Of a DNA stretch of 48,479 bases, positions 16,181 through 24,572 are shown in pieces. Position numbers and translations under genes: made by a program. Source of the DNA: JAUIHN01 sp964556075 (lineage in GTDB: Bacteria; Patescibacteriota; Saccharimonadia; Saccharimonadales; Saccharimonadaceae). How positions within the stretch are numbered: the first letter of the stretch is position 1; each line of letters begins with the position of its first letter. Location: contig CAZKUV010000002.1 in NCBI GenBank assembly GCA_964556075.1, positions 1 through 48,479 of the forward strand, written 5' to 3'. The notes beneath the pieces were generated by a model, which did no database searches, was not told where the DNA came from, and saw only the letters and a program-made list of their open reading frames with translations.

Positions 16181-17602
16181 CTATGACTCTTCAGGGAGTA
16201 TGCTCTCCGCCCAGAGTTGAAGTTCTTGTAGTAAGAATAGGTCGGACTCGCCCGTTCTCGATGCGCTAAGACGCTGGAGCGATTGGACGAATGATGGCAG
16301 CTGTCGATTCAAACGCTGCGATCGCCATTTCTCCCATTCGATTACCTCGCTCTCGCTCAAGCTCTCTGGATAATTTCGGGCTTTGTATCGTAGCAGGAGC
16401 GGAGAGAGTCGCTCGTCATTAAACTCGGGATGAAAATCCGCAAGTTCGTTACCAGAAGCGTTCCGGACAGCCGCTATGTGCACCTTGTCTTTCCCATCGT
16501 CAATGAATCCATCGTACAATTGACCTTCGGCATCAGGAGACTTCTTAAACTCAGGACGTGACTCATACAAACTCCTGATATTTTCCGCAAAATGAGGAGC
16601 GGAAATTAGTGATGATCGATGTTTCTCGATCACTGTTTTGTCTAAGTGAATTCGCTCCCAGCCACTGGCTTTATCGAGTACGTTAAGCGGCGCTACCGCT
16701 GGGGCACGGTTGTATTGGAGCTCTTTGACCGGTAGTGGCGTAAATCCTTCCTTTTTGCGCTCCTCCCAGCCAGCGAAGCATAGTTCCGCCAGCTGTTTTT
16801 GACTCATATTCATAAATGGCGTCGGATCGTATCTCAGATCGTAAACTACTACGTTGCTGTTGCGCCCTGATGTCAAAGGAAACGCTACCGTCGTTTTTTC
16901 ATGTTCAGCTTCGTATGTTCCGCTCGTGTAAACAAACGGCGCTTTCGTGTCCAAGTTAACGAGTTTTTTCACTTCGTTCTTGTCGCGCATGTTCAAAAGA
17001 AAAGTAAACAATTGCGGCTGCTTTTCCTTAATTAGCCTTGCGACAGCGATGGTCGCGAGGACATCGCTAAGAGCATCATGAGCTTTAAAATGATCGACGC
17101 CATTGAGTTTTGTAATAAGCTCGAGGCGATTGGTTGCCCTCCCCTCTTCGTCGACCGGCCACTCAATCCCGTCAGGCCTGAGCGCTCTGGTCATCCGCAC
17201 GACATCGAGGATATCCCACCGAGAACGCCCGTCTTTCCAGCACCACTCGTACGGGTCATGAAACGTGCGCCAGAAAAGCGCCCTGATGAATTCATCGTCG
17301 AATCGGATATTATTGAACCCCACCATAATTGTGCCCTCAGTACATATCTCTTCATGCAGCAGTCTCGCAAACTCTGCTTCGCTATGTCCTTCGGATACAG
17401 TTTGCTGAGGCGTTATGCCGGTCACGAGCGTAGCGTCAGGACTTGGCAGCGTATCCTCGTTGAGCCTAATAAGAATGTTGGCCGCGTCCCCGATAGGATT
17501 AAGATTAAGATCAGTCCGTTGACCAGCGAACTGCAGTATCCTATCTTCCCGAGGATTAAGCCCACTTGTTTCGAGGTCGTAGAAATAGAATGTAGTAACC
17601 AT
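16181..17602 (-). CDS. sbcB: Exodeoxyribonuclease I
   Basis: A 473-residue protein matching ExoI (SbcB/XonA): FYFYDLETSGLNPREDRILQFAGQRTD contains the DEDD catalytic D-x-E motif, IMVGFNNIRFDDEFIRALFWR the second, and HDALSDVLATIAVARL the H-x(4)-D motif of the DEDDh exonuclease group. The regions after ~200 (SH3-like and helical C-terminal domain, FAENIRSLYESRPEF, LLRYKARNYPESLSESEVIEWEKWR) also match ExoI. It degrades single-stranded DNA 3' to 5' in recombination and mismatch repair. TATAAT at 17616-17611 gives a transcript start 2 nt before the ATG. It lies directly upstream of uvrA. Confidence 0.92.
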   Translation of the reverse strand: MVTTFYFYDLETSGLNPREDRILQFAGQRTDLNLNPIGDAANILIRLNEDTLPSPDATLVTGITPQQTVSEGHSEAEFARLLHEEICTEGTIMVGFNNIRFDDEFIRALFWRTFHDPYEWCWKDGRSRWDILDVVRMTRALRPDGIEWPVDEEGRATNRLELITKLNGVDHFKAHDALSDVLATIAVARLIKEKQPQLFTFLLNMRDKNEVKKLVNLDTKAPFVYTSGTYEAEHEKTTVAFPLTSGRNSNVVVYDLRYDPTPFMNMSQKQLAELCFAGWEERKKEGFTPLPVKELQYNRAPAVAPLNVLDKASGWERIHLDKTVIEKHRSSLISAPHFAENIRSLYESRPEFKKSPDAEGQLYDGFIDDGKDKVHIAAVRNASGNELADFHPEFNDERLSPLLLRYKARNYPESLSESEVIEWEKWRSQRLNRQLPSFVQSLQRLSASRTGESDLFLLQELQLWAESILPEES

Positions 17603-17657
17603 CTGCCTCTATTATACTTGCATACCTCGATTTTTATTCCTTAAGGCGCTGATGGTG

Positions 17658-19304
17658 TTATCTTAGAGAGATATCTATGATTTTAAACACTGGAGGTCCT
17701 GGCTCGGGTACAGGTTCCGGTTCCGGCTCGGACTCATCATCGTCATAGTTTGGAATGCCAAAAGTTGGATTTGTCATAGATAAGCGAATGTCAGTTGTGC
17801 CATCGAAGCCGCCCAATCCTTGTCCTGCAATCCCAGCGATATTAAACTTTCCCGTACCTTTTCCTACATCTACCAAGCTGTAATACGTATAGATCGTCAT
17901 TCCACTAAGGTTCTTCGTTCCATTTGTGCCTAGCATTTTCAACCCTGCATACGTCCTAGATGTCGCCGACGTTTTTGCTTCTGATGGACTTAGACAGGTA
18001 CTTACAGTGAGAGATGGGACAGTGTTACTATCCGAGCATGTCGTATTAGACGAGTGAAAATTAATAACGTGAGCTATCTTTCCTGAATAGTTTGGAAGGA
18101 ATTTAACGTTTTTTGGTTGATCTAGATATATTTGGCGATTCATAACGATAGTAATATCCTCGGTGACAGTACTATCTAAAGTAAACTCAACATTCGTGCT
18201 TGCATCGAGATTTCCCGTGATTCCACCGGTAATATACGCGTCTCCTTGAAACACGATTCGACATAGAACAGTTCCGCTTATTCTCGGCAGACTGGACATG
18301 TTGAGTGATCCTGTTATTGTCGCCCCTGCAGGTACATAGAATGTCTGACCACGATAATCCTTGGTTCCTTGTGTTTTCCAGCATCCTCCGTCTGACATTA
18401 TCGTGTTTGCAGAAATCGTTGGACCATCGAGCGCCTCTATAAAACCAGCTTTATCAAACACCGGCATTGAGATGTCAGGCAATTCACAATTGGGAACTAG
18501 TGAGTACAGGTTTGTTGTATCTATTTGACCAGGAGCGCAAATACTGCCATATATTCGCGCAAGGCCACTTCGCGTGATAGGAGGCGTTGAGCAAGGCTCT
18601 GGCCAGTTCGTAGTTCCACACCCCAGATTATATACGTTAAGTGGACCATTATTTTCTACCCGAAAATCACCCGAGCCATCAACATAAATCTTACCTAGTA
18701 CGTTCATTCTTGAGGTGTAAATAGTTCCTGTCCCGTCACTAGTTATACCTCCGTAACCAATCAATACTCCCCCTAATAAATGGTCGGGTAAGTTAGGTAA
18801 GCTGGGTGGGGGCGGCAGCAATGAGACAGAAGATTCAAAAACAATCTGTGCCGTAGCCTTAATTGGTTTTGGGTCACCACTTCTTCGATATTCATACGCA
18901 GTAAGCTGAAATATCTTCTGGTTTTCTGCACCATCGGTAACATTGTCGACTTCGCACGTTGAACGAGTACCGTTTTGATTTGTACGATCATAGAGCGTCT
19001 TTTCTGCTGGCGAAAATCCAGTGAAATTCGGATTTGCATTGAGCTCTTCTTGGACAACCTGAGCACACGCTCGTACCATATTACTAGCGTTTTTCCGATG
19101 CACGTCGTCACTAGTAAACATATAGGAGGCAGAGACAAGCGAAAGTGTTACAACCCCAGTAGTTATCAAGCCAAACATAAGAACAACCGCGTAAACTATA
19201 AGATAGCCCAACTGTGACGCAAACCTCAGCGATGGTGTCGAATCGAGCTTATTTTTGGTATCGTAAACCTTCTTATCTTCGTCTGACATACTCGTGCTGT
19301 CCAT
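17658..19304 (-). CDS. PilX/GspK-like large minor pilin, paralogue X1
   Basis: A 548-residue protein: polar N-terminal extension, then G33-YLIVYAVVLMFGL, a single hydrophobic helix (about 34-60) that resembles a prepilin helix but lacks Glu at +5, as in GspK and PilX. It is followed by DDVHRKNASNMVRACAQVVQEEL and a large beta-rich domain. Segments shared with X2 and X4 are ICAPGQ, MPVFDKAGFI, GPTI, the FQGDAYITGGITG strand-turn, TIVMNRQ, SNTTCSDSNTVPSLTVSTCL and NPTFGIPNYDD. The C-terminus carries an acidic proline tail (EPEPEPVPEPGPP). A start at Met6 (19289) is equally possible. Probably a pilus-tip or adhesive component; the exact role is inferred. Confidence 0.75.
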   Translation of the reverse strand: MDSTSMSDEDKKVYDTKNKLDSTPSLRFASQLGYLIVYAVVLMFGLITTGVVTLSLVSASYMFTSDDVHRKNASNMVRACAQVVQEELNANPNFTGFSPAEKTLYDRTNQNGTRSTCEVDNVTDGAENQKIFQLTAYEYRRSGDPKPIKATAQIVFESSVSLLPPPPSLPNLPDHLLGGVLIGYGGITSDGTGTIYTSRMNVLGKIYVDGSGDFRVENNGPLNVYNLGCGTTNWPEPCSTPPITRSGLARIYGSICAPGQIDTTNLYSLVPNCELPDISMPVFDKAGFIEALDGPTISANTIMSDGGCWKTQGTKDYRGQTFYVPAGATITGSLNMSSLPRISGTVLCRIVFQGDAYITGGITGNLDASTNVEFTLDSTVTEDITIVMNRQIYLDQPKNVKFLPNYSGKIAHVINFHSSNTTCSDSNTVPSLTVSTCLSPSEAKTSATSRTYAGLKMLGTNGTKNLSGMTIYTYYSLVDVGKGTGKFNIAGIAGQGLGGFDGTTDIRLSMTNPTFGIPNYDDDESEPEPEPVPEPGPPVFKIIDISLR

Positions 19305-19415
19305 TCATTAGCTGGAAAAATAAGCTCCGCCTCTGCTCGATGATTCCGTTTAACGCTTATGATACACATCAAGATTGCTTGTGACAATAGACTTGCGATT
19401 CATACGGGTAATGCT

Positions 19416-20975
19416 TCAATGAAAATCAACCAGTTTATATCCGGCAGTTGACGGTGTCCCGCCATCGGGGTCAGGGATGCCAAACGTCGGATTAGGGCTG
19501 GTCAGGACCAAATCGGCACTTGCGCCACAAAACCTCAGACCCTGAGCCGCAATTGCCGCTATGTGAGTGTCTCCAACGCCGCATCCTAGGTCAGCCATAC
19601 TATAGTACAGATACAGCGTCATGCCATGTAATGGACGATCGTTCACATACAAACCGAATTTAATGCCAGAGTTTTCAATTAGCGTGGCCGAATCTTTGGC
19701 TTGCTGAGGTGTCAGGCAGGTAGAAACTGTAGCCGATGGAACTGACGTATTATCTGAGCATGAAGCGTTAACAGATTGAAAACTAATGATATGGAGTAGG
19801 TTTCCATTCTCATTTGGAGTAAAGGCGAATTTCGATGTATTACTGAAATCAAGCCCTCGATTCATAACGATTGTTACATCGTCAGACATACTATCGCTCA
19901 CTGTAAATTCGATATTTCCCGACTGAGCAAGGAACGATCCCGTAATACCGCCCGATATATACGCGTTGCCTTGAAATTCGATTTTACATGTACCGCTCAG
20001 CATGACAGGTAAACTTGATAAGTCCAGATTGCCGGTGATTTTGGCGTTTGCCGGCACAATAAACGTTTGCCCTCTGCGGTTAACGAACCCGTCTGGATAC
20101 CAACAACCCCCGCTTCCTAATATTGTACTCGCGGCAATTGTGGGTCCAGTCATACCGCTGATAAATCCTGCTTTATCGAAAGTGGGCATAGAGATTTCCG
20201 GCAACGTGCAGCTTGGGTTAAGGCTGTAAAGTCCTGCGGAGCTCGACTGTCCCGGTGCGCAAATATCGCCATTAATTCGACCTACGCCAGGTGTGGATAT
20301 TGGGTTCTCACCAGTACACTTCCGTGGCCAATCTGTCGTTCCGCAAGCAATATTATGGACGTACAGAGGACCATTATCGTTAATTGTGAGGTCACCCACA
20401 TTCTGTATGGTTAATTTACCGAAAATGTTCATCCTGGACGCACTAATATCACTAACTGAATTGATGGTTATTCCGCCGTGACCTATTAAAAAACCGCCCA
20501 TGAGATAGTCGCTGAGTTGCGGATCGCCATCTTCAGCTTCAAACACCGCCTGAGCGTCATACGATACAGGGTTCGGATCATTGTCTCTTCGATACTCATA
20601 CGTGGTCAATTGGACAATTTTCTTATTGTCGGCACTGCTAATATTGTCAACAATACAGGTTGAGCGCGAACCGGACTGATTTGTTCGATCATAGAGCACC
20701 TTTGCTGGTGGCGAAAATCCGGTAAAATCTGGGTTTCCGGACAGTTCATCTTGTATAATCTTGGCGCAAGCTCTTGCCATGTTAACCGCGTTTTTACGAT
20801 GAACATCATCTCTCGTAAAGGTATACGAGACGCTAACAATTGACAACGTTACTATCCCAACGGTCATCAAACCAAACATAAGAACAACGGCATATACGAG
20901 TAAATAGCCGTATTGGTTTTTTGCAGACTCAGTCATAGTACCCGTCGGCGCTAAATCGTAGTGCCGACCGTTCAT
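19416..20975 (-). CDS. PilX/GspK-like large minor pilin, paralogue X2
   Basis: A 519-residue paralogue of X1 with the same layout: G23-YLLVYAVVLMFGLMTVG helix, DDVHRKNAVNMARACAKIIQDEL, GDICAPGQ, MPTFDKAGFI, GPTIAASTI, FQGNAYISGGITG, VTIVMNRG, NASCSDNTSVPSATVSTCL and SPNPTFGIPDPDGG. Its ATG at 20975 abuts the stop codon of the small pilin (TAAATG), pointing to translational coupling; Met14 (20936) would give a 10-residue leader as in X4 and may be the real start. The paired cysteines (CSDN...STCL and others) suggest disulphides in the exported domain. Confidence 0.75.
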   Translation of the reverse strand: MNGRHYDLAPTGTMTESAKNQYGYLLVYAVVLMFGLMTVGIVTLSIVSVSYTFTRDDVHRKNAVNMARACAKIIQDELSGNPDFTGFSPPAKVLYDRTNQSGSRSTCIVDNISSADNKKIVQLTTYEYRRDNDPNPVSYDAQAVFEAEDGDPQLSDYLMGGFLIGHGGITINSVSDISASRMNIFGKLTIQNVGDLTINDNGPLYVHNIACGTTDWPRKCTGENPISTPGVGRINGDICAPGQSSSAGLYSLNPSCTLPEISMPTFDKAGFISGMTGPTIAASTILGSGGCWYPDGFVNRRGQTFIVPANAKITGNLDLSSLPVMLSGTCKIEFQGNAYISGGITGSFLAQSGNIEFTVSDSMSDDVTIVMNRGLDFSNTSKFAFTPNENGNLLHIISFQSVNASCSDNTSVPSATVSTCLTPQQAKDSATLIENSGIKFGLYVNDRPLHGMTLYLYYSMADLGCGVGDTHIAAIAAQGLRFCGASADLVLTSPNPTFGIPDPDGGTPSTAGYKLVDFH

Positions 20976-21404
20976 TTAAGGGGAGACCACGATATTACTA
21001 TCAGCACTACCGCCATTCCAATTGGTCTTGTTGATAGTAATTCGGTAGTATTGGCAGGCGGCAGCGGTCGAACACGTTGTTGTTGCCGCGGTGTTCGTAT
21101 AAGCAGTATATTGATACTCGCTTTTTGTAAATTCGGTAATGAGCGTGCTATCGGTGTTCGTGCCTGTTAAGTAGGTCTGTACGTCAGTCTTAAGTCGTGG
21201 GTAATGTCCATTGTCCGTGAAATACTGACTTAACTTAAGCTTTACCTGCTGCGCGTTCGATTCGTATTTGCTTTTGATTGCGTTGTTACGAGCCTGGCTA
21301 TACGACAAGAAAGAAACGCTCGCGAGAATGCCTATCACTACGATAACTACTATGAGCTCTACAACTGTAAACCCATGCGAATTTCGTTGAATATAACGCT
21401 TCAT
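20976..21404 (-). CDS. Small type IV pilin / pseudopilin
   Basis: A 142-residue prepilin: MKRYIQRNSHG, cleavage before FTVVELIVVIVVIGILASVS with Glu at +5, then helix ARNNAIKSKYESNAQQVKLKLSQYFTDNGHYPRLKTDVQTYL, the classic GspG-like spacing with a YP motif. The C-terminal part holds two cysteines (TTTCSTAAACQYYRI) and ends NIVVSP. It is directly upstream of X2, so pilin and PilX-like protein are likely made together. Near-leaderless start: TATCAT lies 9 nt before the ATG. A GTG at 21422 is an alternative start. Confidence 0.82.
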   Translation of the reverse strand: MKRYIQRNSHGFTVVELIVVIVVIGILASVSFLSYSQARNNAIKSKYESNAQQVKLKLSQYFTDNGHYPRLKTDVQTYLTGTNTDSTLITEFTKSEYQYTAYTNTAATTTCSTAAACQYYRITINKTNWNGGSADSNIVVSP

Positions 21405-21527
21405 ATTAAGCTTATGATACACACTTACCCACCCGACTACAAGCAGAATCGATGAAATCCTTACGATGATTGTTTATGTCAGTGTGACGAAGTTCACGGT
21501 CTATACCAATATTGCTTCGCTATCTAT

Positions 21528-21535
21528 AGTATACT
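21528..21535. promoter_or_regulatory. Symmetric AGTATACT core between the small pilin and W1
   Basis: AGTATACT gives a TATACT -10 box on each strand between diverging pilin genes; the longer context CTATAGTATACT is shared with the palindrome at 26139-26158. Towards W1 the predicted leader is about 41 nt. Confidence 0.4.
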
Positions 21536-21582
21536 GATGAGTAAAGTTGTAAATAGCTAACGATATCGTCAGATAGAAGAGC

Positions 21583-22269
21583 ATGAACGTACATCGCAGC
21601 CAACTATTAATACCCAGAAACAGCACACCGGTTAGTGGCCTCACTATCGTTGAAATAATTGTTGCCATCACAGTAGCTAGCATTCTCATTGTAGGAGTGT
21701 TCAGTTTTATCATTACTTATACCAATCAGTACGCAGTAACATCTGCGAGAACAAAATTGGAGAGTTCTCTGGTTTCCGGCTCCGATCGTATCGACCGGGA
21801 CATTAAGACATCTCGTAAAGTCCTTGCTGAAAATAGCATCGCAGACGCCGCTGCTCCGGGAAGCCCAGCAAAGTGGGTGAGTGACGATTCGCAATTAGTG
21901 CTCGGAACGACTGCTCGAAAAGAAAACGGAGAATCACTCGACGGTACATACCCGGGCGTCTTCGATAACATCATTTACTATATGCGCGGTCAGTCGCTTT
22001 ACAGGCGGATTCTCGCGCATGACGACGGGTCAGGCGCTAATCGGTTTACAACAATCACCTGCTCCGCATTGCCTGAAGGAGGGTGCGCTGCCGATGAGAA
22101 AGTACTCGATGACGTCAGTTCATTTACGGTACACTATTACGATGAAACCAATGCCCCGGCTAATCCGGTCGACGGTACGAAAAGAATTCGCATTTCCATA
22201 GAACTGTCTGCAGATACATCAGGTCAGACTATCTCCACCTCCACAAGCTTCATGAGCACCCTCCTTTAA
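21583..22269 (+). CDS. PilW-like minor pilin, paralogue W1
   Basis: A 228-residue prepilin: the leader ends at G19, followed by LTIVEIIVAITVASILIVGVFSFII with Glu at +5. The body has SGSDRIDRDIKTSRKV, LGTTARKENGESLDGTYPGVFDNIIYYMRGQSLYRRIL, TITCSALPEGGCAADEKVLDDVSSFTVHY and a C-terminal beta strand IRISIELSADTSGQTISTSTSF. This layout (RD-x-I... LYRR ... VLDDVSSFxVxY) matches PilW/GspJ-type minor pilins that help prime the pilus tip. It is encoded on the opposite strand to its partners and converges with V1. A close paralogue W2 lies at 26181. Confidence 0.82.
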   Translation: MNVHRSQLLIPRNSTPVSGLTIVEIIVAITVASILIVGVFSFIITYTNQYAVTSARTKLESSLVSGSDRIDRDIKTSRKVLAENSIADAAAPGSPAKWVSDDSQLVLGTTARKENGESLDGTYPGVFDNIIYYMRGQSLYRRILAHDDGSGANRFTTITCSALPEGGCAADEKVLDDVSSFTVHYYDETNAPANPVDGTKRIRISIELSADTSGQTISTSTSFMSTLL

Positions 22270-22340
22270 TATGCGCGCCGAGTCCGCGCTCGTTACGCAG
22301 CGATGGAAAAACGCCGAAAGTGTTTCGAGCAATAGTACTT

Positions 22341-22910
22341 TTACCAAATATCCCAACAAAATGGGTTCCACCACTGACACTGAGGAGGATCGGAAGGTGG
22401 ATTTCCTGGCGGGTCAGCAGGCGGATTTTCCGGTGGATCTTCCGGCGGATCTTCCGGTGGGTCCTCCGGCGGATCGGGTTCCTGAGGGGCTCCGTCTACG
22501 TACGCTACCATTGAGACTTTCTTTTCCTGATTACCCATTGGATACGTAATTACTACGTTCACCTGTTTACTGGAAGAGGAAAGCAAAGAAGGTGTAACGA
22601 TAATGTGAGCTTCCTTTCCTTCTGGAAGGACACTCAATCTCTCGTCACCTGAGAAATCAAAAGTACCGTCCTGTATATCCTCCGCAGACAACGAGCCAAG
22701 TTCTTCTATTTTCGACTGCGCGATTCTGCCAGCCTCACTTACATAATACGCGTCACGCTGCGCATACTGCGTTGAGGCGATCATTGAAACCAGAGCTGTA
22801 ATCGCCAATGCGAGAATCGCGACTGCCACAATGATTTCCACGACAGTAAATCCGGCTTGGTTTTCTATAACAGTATCGATCTTCCCTGATTGTCTGCTGA
22901 TATATTTCAT
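22341..22910 (-). CDS. PilV-like minor pilin V1 with a Pro-rich tail
   Basis: A 189-residue prepilin: leader to G20, then FTVVEIIVAVAILALAITALVSMI, followed by AQRDAYYVSEAGRIAQSKIEELGSL, typical of PilV/GspI pilins. The beta part ends VVITYPMGNQEKKVSMVAYVDG. After this, eight four-residue repeats of the form x-(D/N)-P-P and a short tryptophan/cysteine-rich end QCQWWNPFCWDIW follow; V2 has neither. The tail could lie extended on the pilus or cell surface. The DNA of the repeat is a 12-base tandem array, so its length may vary between strains. Confidence 0.82.
   Translation of the reverse strand: MKYISRQSGKIDTVIENQAGFTVVEIIVAVAILALAITALVSMIASTQYAQRDAYYVSEAGRIAQSKIEELGSLSAEDIQDGTFDFSGDERLSVLPEGKEAHIIVTPSLLSSSSKQVNVVITYPMGNQEKKVSMVAYVDGAPQEPDPPEDPPEDPPEDPPENPPADPPGNPPSDPPQCQWWNPFCWDIW
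22383..22478 (-). repeat. 12-base tandem repeat encoding x-D/N-P-P units
   Basis: Eight consecutive 12-base units related to GATCCGCCGGAA (minus strand) encode PDPP, EDPP (three times), ENPP, ADPP, GNPP and SDPP in the V1 pilin. Units are imperfect; the EDPP copies are the most alike. Confidence 0.8.
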
Positions 22911-22968
22911 GCGATCTTCATCGTGTCTACGTTTTCATAAGTTTTATGTTTTCATTGTATTGTGGAAC

Positions 22969-24402
22969 TCAGTCATCAACCGGTGTATTCCAATAGTCTA
23001 TTATCTCCCACGTCGCATTAGACGCAATGTTTGCTTCGGGTAAGTTTCCGTTTCCTCGAAACGGCAGGAAGTTATTTTCATCGTCCATTGTTATCGACTG
23101 CCCGATTATTCGCGATACCGTATTGTTGTCTTTGAAATGTACCCTGCCAAAGTATGCCCACACAGTTGCGTCTCTAAAGCTCACATCGTCATTGAGCTCA
23201 ACTGACAGTACTGATTGTGAAGCTTGCAACTTTGATGGAGAATCGAGTTCGTTACAGGTTGGACTGTTTGAACAGGCTGAGTCAGATGATTTGAAACTAA
23301 TAAAAGTCGCTCCTGTCTGCTGTGAATTCACATATAGCGTACTATCCTCCAAAATGACTGAACCATTCGCGATAAAAACTGGAGGTACACCTCCAACACT
23401 ATCGCTTACATAAACACGCGTTTCATTATCAAAATTAATGCTGCCCTTGACATAGATGTCTCCTTGTATATGAATTGTACACTCTTCAGCAAAGAAGTTT
23501 CCGTTAAAGACCGTATTTGCTGGCACCGTAATGGTCCTCTCGTCGCAATTCGACATATTCGAGGTCGCCGTATTAGTCATCTTTTCGGTAAAGCTGGCTT
23601 TATCAAATGTTGGCAGAGAGAACTCAGGGGGTACACACCCTGAGATTAATCCCTGTCCAAAACCACTTTGGACGGCGCCTGATGAAATGTTATCACCTGC
23701 TATGCAGACGTTGCCGATTAGTTTCGTCCCGTCGTCTGTCGTAACTTTATTATTCGGACTCGTGCATAGTTGAGGATAGCTCGCTCCGGATCCGCACCCT
23801 TTGTTTGCTACGTAAATGTTCATCGGTGGGTTTGCCGCGGAAGAGCCGGTTTCAGCTCTTCCTAATACGGTGTTTTCATCTAAAGTTAATCTACCCATAA
23901 CATAGACGCTGTTAGATCCGCGGAACATATTATCCTCTTTAGTCGTCATTCCTCCCGGACCGGCCATTACGAGGAAGTCATTACCGATCACTTGACTGGT
24001 GCCTCCAGCAGACTCACCCTTCTTTAGTACTATTCTAACAGCGCTTTTTACTGGATTGCTGTCCGAAGAAGTTTGGAAAACAGACGCAATAATATCAGCT
24101 ATCTTAGTTTCTTCGTCAACTGATGAGATAGAGGCAGTGCACCGAGACTGTCCGCCATTTGAATTCAGCCCATCAAATACTACTTCGTCTGTGAGTCCTG
24201 TATAGCTTTCGTCAACATTCACTCTTTCCGCCACGACTCGTGCGCAAGCTTTTGCGGTGTACTCGGCATTTTTCCGATTAACACTTTGTTTAGAAAAACG
24301 ATATTGCGCCCCTGCTAGCGAAAGAAGAGATACCCCGACAGATAGCAAGATAAAGGTAAAGACAACAGCGTATACGAGCAAATATCCTTCGGACTTCTTC
24401 AC
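22969..24402 (-). CDS. PilX/GspK-like large minor pilin, paralogue X3 (divergent)
   Basis: A 477-residue member of the X family with a very short leader: MKKSEG-YLLVYAVVFTFILLSVGVSLLSLAGAQYRF, then QSVNRKNAEYTAKACARVVAERV. The beta domain keeps the order of the other paralogues (NVCIAGDN for ICAPGQ, LPTFDKASFTEKM, FNGNFFAEECTIHIQGDIYVKGSINF, SACSNSPTCNELDSPSKLQASQS) but is much more diverged. It starts with GTG at 24402 preceded by AGGAA 7 nt upstream. It sits between V1 and X4 and would complete the first X-W-V set. Confidence 0.72.
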   Translation of the reverse strand: MKKSEGYLLVYAVVFTFILLSVGVSLLSLAGAQYRFSKQSVNRKNAEYTAKACARVVAERVNVDESYTGLTDEVVFDGLNSNGGQSRCTASISSVDEETKIADIIASVFQTSSDSNPVKSAVRIVLKKGESAGGTSQVIGNDFLVMAGPGGMTTKEDNMFRGSNSVYVMGRLTLDENTVLGRAETGSSAANPPMNIYVANKGCGSGASYPQLCTSPNNKVTTDDGTKLIGNVCIAGDNISSGAVQSGFGQGLISGCVPPEFSLPTFDKASFTEKMTNTATSNMSNCDERTITVPANTVFNGNFFAEECTIHIQGDIYVKGSINFDNETRVYVSDSVGGVPPVFIANGSVILEDSTLYVNSQQTGATFISFKSSDSACSNSPTCNELDSPSKLQASQSVLSVELNDDVSFRDATVWAYFGRVHFKDNNTVSRIIGQSITMDDENNFLPFRGNGNLPEANIASNATWEIIDYWNTPVDD

Positions 24403-24572
24403 GAACAGGTTCCTATTACAATCTATTACGCTAGCGTTACCTTACAGCATCCTGCTTACGATAATTGCATTGTACCATCTATGTCTGATTCTCTGCAATC
24501 GACACCTTGTTGTTACAGTATTCATGCCCCGATTTGCTTGCAAGGGACTACTTAACTGTTCTTGGTTATGAG

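Noticed and set aside
22383..22478. CRISPR-like array because of the short repeats
   Set aside because: Units are 12 bases, directly adjacent, without spacers, and lie in frame within a pilin gene.
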